Positions 60,387 to 64,000 of a DNA stretch of 64,000 bases are shown here, piece after piece. The DNA comes from JAHJQZ01 sp963676075 (GTDB lineage: Bacteria > Pseudomonadota > Alphaproteobacteria > Rhizobiales > Devosiaceae). Position 1 is the stretch's first letter; the number at the start of each line of letters is the position of its first letter. The stretch spans positions 62,001 to 126,000 of the forward strand of contig CAXXNZ010000003.1 of assembly GCA_963676075.2 (NCBI GenBank), in the 5' to 3' direction. Under the pieces are notes generated by a model. The model had not been told where the DNA came from. It did no database searches and worked only from the letters and a program-made list of their open reading frames with translations. The position numbers were made by a program, and so were the translations under genes.

Positions 60387-61624
60387 GACTGACCCGCCAC
60401 GACGGCTTCGCCGGTGGGCTGGACCGGCGTGCGGGCAGCAAACCAGACGAAAACGAAAAGCTCAACCAGTTGCACCGCTGCGAGCGCCAGCACGACGCTG
60501 ATGCCATTCATCCCAGCGAACAGCAGAGCAAAGACCAGAACCGGAATGACGATCGCCCCAGCGAACCCGATAATCGCCAGTTCACGGAATTGTCGCCGGG
60601 CCTCCATCAGGGTCGAGGCGACCGTAGAAAGACCGACAACCAGCGTGTGGACCCACCAGCACATGACAATCAGCTCAATGCCGGGATAACGGCTCCTGAA
60701 AATGTAGGTTTCGATCGGCGGCCAGGCGAGGACGAGTGCGAGGCCGAAAAGCACCGAGGCACCGGCGATAACTGCCGCGCCCGCCCACAGGATACGCGGG
60801 ACTTCCTTCGATTGGCCGGCCTGCAGCTCTTCGACCAGTTTCGGCCGCGCTACGCGTGCCCAGGCAACGGGAATGAGTTGGAGGGGCGACAGGGCCACCC
60901 TGCCGGCGTTGAGTGTGCCGAGCGTAGCGGCGTCGCGCATCCTCTCAACGAAAAATACGTAGGCACGCTTCGATACCTCGTTCTGCAAGGCGCCCTGAAG
61001 TGCCCAGCGCGTGTCCCTCCAGACCTCGCGATAGGCCCGGAAATGGGGGACGAGCGCCTTGAGGTCGAGCTGGATGTCGATCTTGCCCAAGGCGAAGGAA
61101 ACCAGATTCCCTGCGGACATGCCGAAAAGCACGGCAGCTTCCGGCGGAAGAAACATCCAGAACAGGGGGATGAGCACGGCAGAGGCGACAACAGCCGAAA
61201 TATCGTAGATCAGGGTCCGGTGAATGCGACCTGTCACGACCATGATATTGCGGGCATATTCACGAATGATGATCGTCAGGAAGTAACCGAGCACGGAAAG
61301 GGTCAGGATGGGCCCTGCGTCCAGCAGCAGACCAATCCCAATACTGACGGGAATAACGATGGCCGCCAGCACCAGATTGATCGTGGTCAGCATGGAAAGC
61401 TGGCGGTTCCGCTCGGTGTGTTCGCGGCCGGGCAACAGGAAGTTGAGCGGCATGATGACGAGCGCGTTCTGGCCCGATATCACGAAGAACGAGGCAGCCA
61501 GGATCAGCGCGAAGCGGCCGAACTCGCTTGGCGTCGCATAGGCAATAAAGGCAAGGTTCAGCAGGAGATTGAACGCGCTGATCAGCGCCTGATCGACGAC
61601 CGAAAGCAGAACGGCGCGATTCAT
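60383..61624 (-). CDS. Wzx-like polysaccharide flippase
   Basis: A 413-residue polytopic protein with about twelve helices in the MOP/MVF superfamily pattern, of the group annotated as lipopolysaccharide biosynthesis protein. It likely flips the undecaprenyl-linked repeat unit across the inner membrane. I start at the ATG at 61624, which overlaps the deacetylase stop (ATGA); the frame continues upstream to 61837, but only as antisense-like low-quality sequence. Its stop overlaps the start of the Wzy-like gene at 60383-60386, giving a natural flippase-polymerase pair. Confidence 0.85.
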   Translation of the reverse strand: MNRAVLLSVVDQALISAFNLLLNLAFIAYATPSEFGRFALILAASFFVISGQNALVIMPLNFLLPGREHTERNRQLSMLTTINLVLAAIVIPVSIGIGLLLDAGPILTLSVLGYFLTIIIREYARNIMVVTGRIHRTLIYDISAVVASAVLIPLFWMFLPPEAAVLFGMSAGNLVSFALGKIDIQLDLKALVPHFRAYREVWRDTRWALQGALQNEVSKRAYVFFVERMRDAATLGTLNAGRVALSPLQLIPVAWARVARPKLVEELQAGQSKEVPRILWAGAAVIAGASVLFGLALVLAWPPIETYIFRSRYPGIELIVMCWWVHTLVVGLSTVASTLMEARRQFRELAIIGFAGAIVIPVLVFALLFAGMNGISVVLALAAVQLVELFVFVWFAARTPVQPTGEAVVAGQS

Positions 61625-62334
61625 CCGGTCCACCTCAGATTCGGTTTGCGAAAGCAGAGTCGGCGCGCCCAACAATGAATGGCGTCGCCCAGAGTTCCCG
61701 TCGTGGTGCTCGTCGCCAGGACTGCGTCTATCTGGCTTTGCTTGAGCATGTTCCGCGGCTTGACCGGCGCGCGCCGCAAGGAGAGGCCCGACCGGCAGGT
61801 GTGAACCTCGCGAAAACCCATGTCGAAAAGTTGGCAAATGATCCGGAGATTGTAGGCGTCGAAAGGCGGAGCGACCAGATCGACAGATGTGCCGAGCACC
61901 TGCTCGAGCCGGTCCCTGCCAACCTGGACATCCGCGATGAAATCCATGTGGGACAGTTTGGTCCAGTTGAGGTGGCCGACGCCATGAACGCCGATACGGA
62001 TGCCGCTTGTGGCGATCTCCCGCAATTGCGGCGTCGTCAAGCGTCCTGGCCGGTCAAGAAAATCGGTGACGATGAAAAACGTCCCGTCGACGCCATTGTC
62101 GATCAACCAGGGCATGAGTATTTCGTAGTCGGAACGGAATCCGTCATCGCTGGTGATGTGCAGACGCACGCCGTTCCGGCGGGTGTTCTCGAGAATGGTG
62201 TCGAGCAGTGGCCGCGCCTGTTCGAAGCTCAGCCAGGACTGCAATTCATCATCCATCGCATCCGGCGGATCGGCGAGGTCGTGGACACCAACGATCAGAT
62301 CAAATGAACTTTTTGCGGCATCAGCGTTTGCCAC
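61621..62334 (-). CDS. Polysaccharide deacetylase (NodB-homology) protein
   Basis: A 237-residue carbohydrate esterase family 4-like protein. The first motif, usually TFDDG, reads TSDDGF (near residues 62-67) and keeps both Asp residues. The zinc His pair is in GVHGVGHLNW, and PPFDAYN stands where RPPYG-like motif 3 normally occurs. It could remove acetyl groups from sugar residues of the polymer. No signal peptide is apparent, so it may act on cytoplasmic intermediates or be inactive. I prefer the GTG at 62334, with GGGAGG upstream, over the TTG at 62355. It overlaps the sugar transferase end by 14 bases. Confidence 0.78.
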   Translation of the reverse strand: MANADAAKSSFDLIVGVHDLADPPDAMDDELQSWLSFEQARPLLDTILENTRRNGVRLHITSDDGFRSDYEILMPWLIDNGVDGTFFIVTDFLDRPGRLTTPQLREIATSGIRIGVHGVGHLNWTKLSHMDFIADVQVGRDRLEQVLGTSVDLVAPPFDAYNLRIICQLFDMGFREVHTCRSGLSLRRAPVKPRNMLKQSQIDAVLATSTTTGTLGDAIHCWARRLCFRKPNLRWTG

Positions 62335-62971
62335 GGGTCGCCTCCCAGCCCACAAACGCCGTCAGGAAAAGAATCCGGAAGTCCTGCAACAGGGACCAGT
62401 TGGCGATGTAGTCGAGATCGCATTTGACGCGTTGTGCCATGGCTTCGACGGTCGGTGTCTCTCCACGATGACCGGTGATCTGCGCCAAGCCGGTCAGACC
62501 CGGGCGCACGGCATAGCGCGCCATATAGTTGGGAATAAGCGGACCGTAACGCTCGTCCAGGGCCAATGGGTGCGGGCGTGGACCGATCAGCGACATGTCT
62601 CCGCGCACCACATTGATGAGCTGCGGCAGTTCGTCGATGCTCGATGCCCTGAGAAATCTGCCGAGCCGCGTTATCCGGTCGTCATTGCTGACCGCCTGGC
62701 GAAAGGGTTGCTGGCTGGCCGTGGCGCTCATGGTCCGGAACTTGAAGATTTTGAAGGTTTTGCCGTCGCGTCCATATCGTTCCTGCACGAACAGCACCGG
62801 ACCGGGGCTGTCGCGCTTGATCAATACGGCAACCGCCAAAAGCAGCGGCGACAACACGATCAGGCCGAGCGCCGCGCCGAGCCGGTCGGTGAGCATCTTT
62901 ACAAAAGACCTGTTCGCCGCAGAGGCGCGGGTTGCCTTTTTCTTCAGGCTGGAATCGAAGATCTCAGTCAT
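62321..62971 (-). CDS. Priming undecaprenyl-phosphate sugar transferase (ExoY/WbaP-like)
   Basis: A 216-residue monotopic phosphoglycosyl transferase. After a short polar N-terminus there is one re-entrant hydrophobic helix (about residues 32-52). The catalytic Asp-Glu pair lies in SSIDELPQLINVVRGDMSLIGPRP (about 113-136), and KIFKFRTMS supplies the substrate-phosphate contacts. It starts polymer synthesis by transferring a sugar-1-phosphate to undecaprenyl phosphate. Starting at ATG 62971, it overlaps the GH10 gene by 8 bases and is the first biosynthetic gene of the operon after that hydrolase. Confidence 0.93.
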   Translation of the reverse strand: MTEIFDSSLKKKATRASAANRSFVKMLTDRLGAALGLIVLSPLLLAVAVLIKRDSPGPVLFVQERYGRDGKTFKIFKFRTMSATASQQPFRQAVSNDDRITRLGRFLRASSIDELPQLINVVRGDMSLIGPRPHPLALDERYGPLIPNYMARYAVRPGLTGLAQITGHRGETPTVEAMAQRVKCDLDYIANWSLLQDFRILFLTAFVGWEATRGKR

Positions 62972-64000
62972 GGCGTATCCGCGCGTTGGCGAAGAGCTTC
63001 GCCAACGTCATCCTCATCGGTGTGGGTGAAAACGTGTCGTCATAGGGCAGGCCCTGATTGTCCGGCAGCTGGCGGGCCGATCTGAGCCAGCTGTGGCTGT
63101 CGCTCAATCCCCAGGTCACCACGCCTGTCAACGCCGGACTGTCGAGTGCAACGCTCAGGATCTTGTCCACCTCGTCGGCCGAGCGTTGACGCCGGGCAGC
63201 GATGTCGCGGTTGCCTGCCGTATCGGCTTCACGCACATCGAGTTCGGTTATGGCGATATCCAGTCCCATGGCTTCGAGTTCGCCGATGAACTGGCGATAG
63301 ACCGTCTCGGAGAAGGCGTATTTCGTATTGAGATGGCTTTGCAGACCGAACCCGTGGATCGGCACGCCAGCCGTGATCAGTTTGTCGAGAAGTCGCAGCA
63401 CACCGGTGCGGCGCTTTTGCTGCCAGGACTCGTCATAGGTGACGTCATATTCGTTGAGATAGAGCTTGGCATTCGGCGCGGCTTCGGCGGCCAGACGAAA
63501 GGCCTCGGACACATAATCGGCCCCGAGCATTTTGTAAAACGGAGTGCGACGCATCAGGTCGGCGCCACCGTCACGCGGTTCGACGGCCTCGTTGACGACA
63601 TCCCATTGAAATATGTCGTTCCGGTAGCGGCCGGCGACCGAGAGGATATGGGGCGCAACGTAGCGTTCCCAATCCTCAGGCGAGGGGAGCTTGGCGACGA
63701 AATCAGGCAGGTGCTCGTGCCAGATCAGCGTGTGGCCGCGTACCCGTTTGCCCAAACGCTTTGCCGCCGCAACGATGGCATCGACCGGCGCGTAGTCCGG
63801 CTCTGCTGTCTTGTCGTGAACAAGCGCGCCCCATTTCAACTGCCACTCGGGAACCCAGACCGAACACTGGTCCTTGAGCAGGCGCAGATAGGCATCATCC
63901 TGTTGCAGGTCGAAACTGGTCAGCGAGGCGCCGAAAAAACGGCCCGATTGCGCGGCAAGCGCGCCGAGACCGGTGTCTTCGGCGCGGGCAGCAGGCAAAC
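62964..64000 (-). CDS. GH10 endo-1,4-beta-xylanase-like hydrolase, 5' end outside window
   Basis: The frame is open at the right edge; the last visible codons (LPAARA-ED) look like the end of a signal peptide, so only the leader and perhaps a few codons are missing. The visible 345 residues are a nearly complete GH10 TIM barrel: KWGAL, LIWHEHLPDF, catalytic acid/base Glu (WDVVNEAVE, about residue 137) and nucleophile Glu (ITELDVREAD, about 252), with the late WGLSDSHSWL block. It would cleave beta-1,4-xylan-like chains in the periplasm or outside. It is transcribed with the sugar transferase (8-base overlap), so it may trim the exopolysaccharide or act on plant xylan. Confidence 0.9.
   Translation of the reverse strand, partial: LPAARAEDTGLGALAAQSGRFFGASLTSFDLQQDDAYLRLLKDQCSVWVPEWQLKWGALVHDKTAEPDYAPVDAIVAAAKRLGKRVRGHTLIWHEHLPDFVAKLPSPEDWERYVAPHILSVAGRYRNDIFQWDVVNEAVEPRDGGADLMRRTPFYKMLGADYVSEAFRLAAEAAPNAKLYLNEYDVTYDESWQQKRRTGVLRLLDKLITAGVPIHGFGLQSHLNTKYAFSETVYRQFIGELEAMGLDIAITELDVREADTAGNRDIAARRQRSADEVDKILSVALDSPALTGVVTWGLSDSHSWLRSARQLPDNQGLPYDDTFSPTPMRMTLAKLFANARIRHD

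Noticed and set aside
1..64000. CRISPR arrays, rRNA, tRNA or insertion sequences
   Set aside because: I scanned the intergenic regions by eye and found no repeat-spacer array, tRNA cloverleaf, rRNA segment or transposase. A tRNA or Rfam search would be needed to exclude small RNAs.

Overview
The window reads as chromosomal DNA of a GC-rich alphaproteobacterium, most likely Hyphomicrobiales (Rhizobiales). The evidence is the divergent irr / fabA-fabB arrangement, an Irr-type Fur regulator, a complete reductive pyrimidine catabolic locus, rpsO-pnp, and a plant-associated style of LuxR solo. Genes are densely packed with many ATGA overlaps. I found no rRNA, tRNA, CRISPR array or transposase.

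Region 1 (1-17.5 kb) is a reductive pyrimidine degradation locus. It holds preA (dihydropyrimidine dehydrogenase subunit), a RutR-type regulator divergent from the operon, a beta-alanine-type aminotransferase, malonate-semialdehyde dehydrogenase, two unrelated candidate N-carbamoyl-beta-alanine amidases (nitrilase and M20 folds), dihydropyrimidinase, and an NMT1-type ABC importer. The chain is uracil or thymine -> dihydropyrimidine -> N-carbamoyl-beta-amino acid -> beta-amino acid -> semialdehyde -> acyl-CoA. A RutR-like operator sits in the divergent promoter. A DUF559 nuclease gene framed by inverted repeats interrupts the operon, and one importer permease carries a one-base frameshift. GST, DUF1353, EamA transporter and NYN-LOTUS genes are inserted between preA and rutR.

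Region 2 (17.5-40 kb) is mostly housekeeping and sugar metabolism: a PfkB kinase, a RumA-type RNA methyltransferase, fabB-fabA, irr, an SH3 protein, pnp, rpsO, a secreted serine hydrolase and galT-galK. It also holds a cytosolic multi-PAS histidine kinase with a histone-H1-like tail, a paired response regulator whose HD-GYP-like output domain has lost its metal ligands, malQ, and a heterodimeric ABC exporter.

Region 3 (40-51 kb) is the most interesting part. eutBC (ethanolamine ammonia-lyase) precedes a LuxR solo that carries the Met/Trp substitutions of the plant-responsive OryR/PipR subfamily. A lux-box-like dyad follows, then a proline-iminopeptidase-family hydrolase and a complete peptide-type ABC importer ending at a strong terminator. 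A D-aminopeptidase-like S12 enzyme converges on it. This matches the PipR-type systems that sense plant-derived ethanolamine derivatives, here physically joined to ethanolamine catabolism.

Region 4 (51-64 kb) is an exopolysaccharide locus. It contains a membrane GGDEF-EAL protein, an aldo/keto reductase-GMC oxidoreductase-WecG set on the plus strand, and on the minus strand a GH10 endoxylanase-like enzyme (cut by the window edge), a priming sugar transferase, a polysaccharide deacetylase, a Wzx-like flippase, a Wzy/O-antigen-ligase-like protein and two glycosyltransferases.
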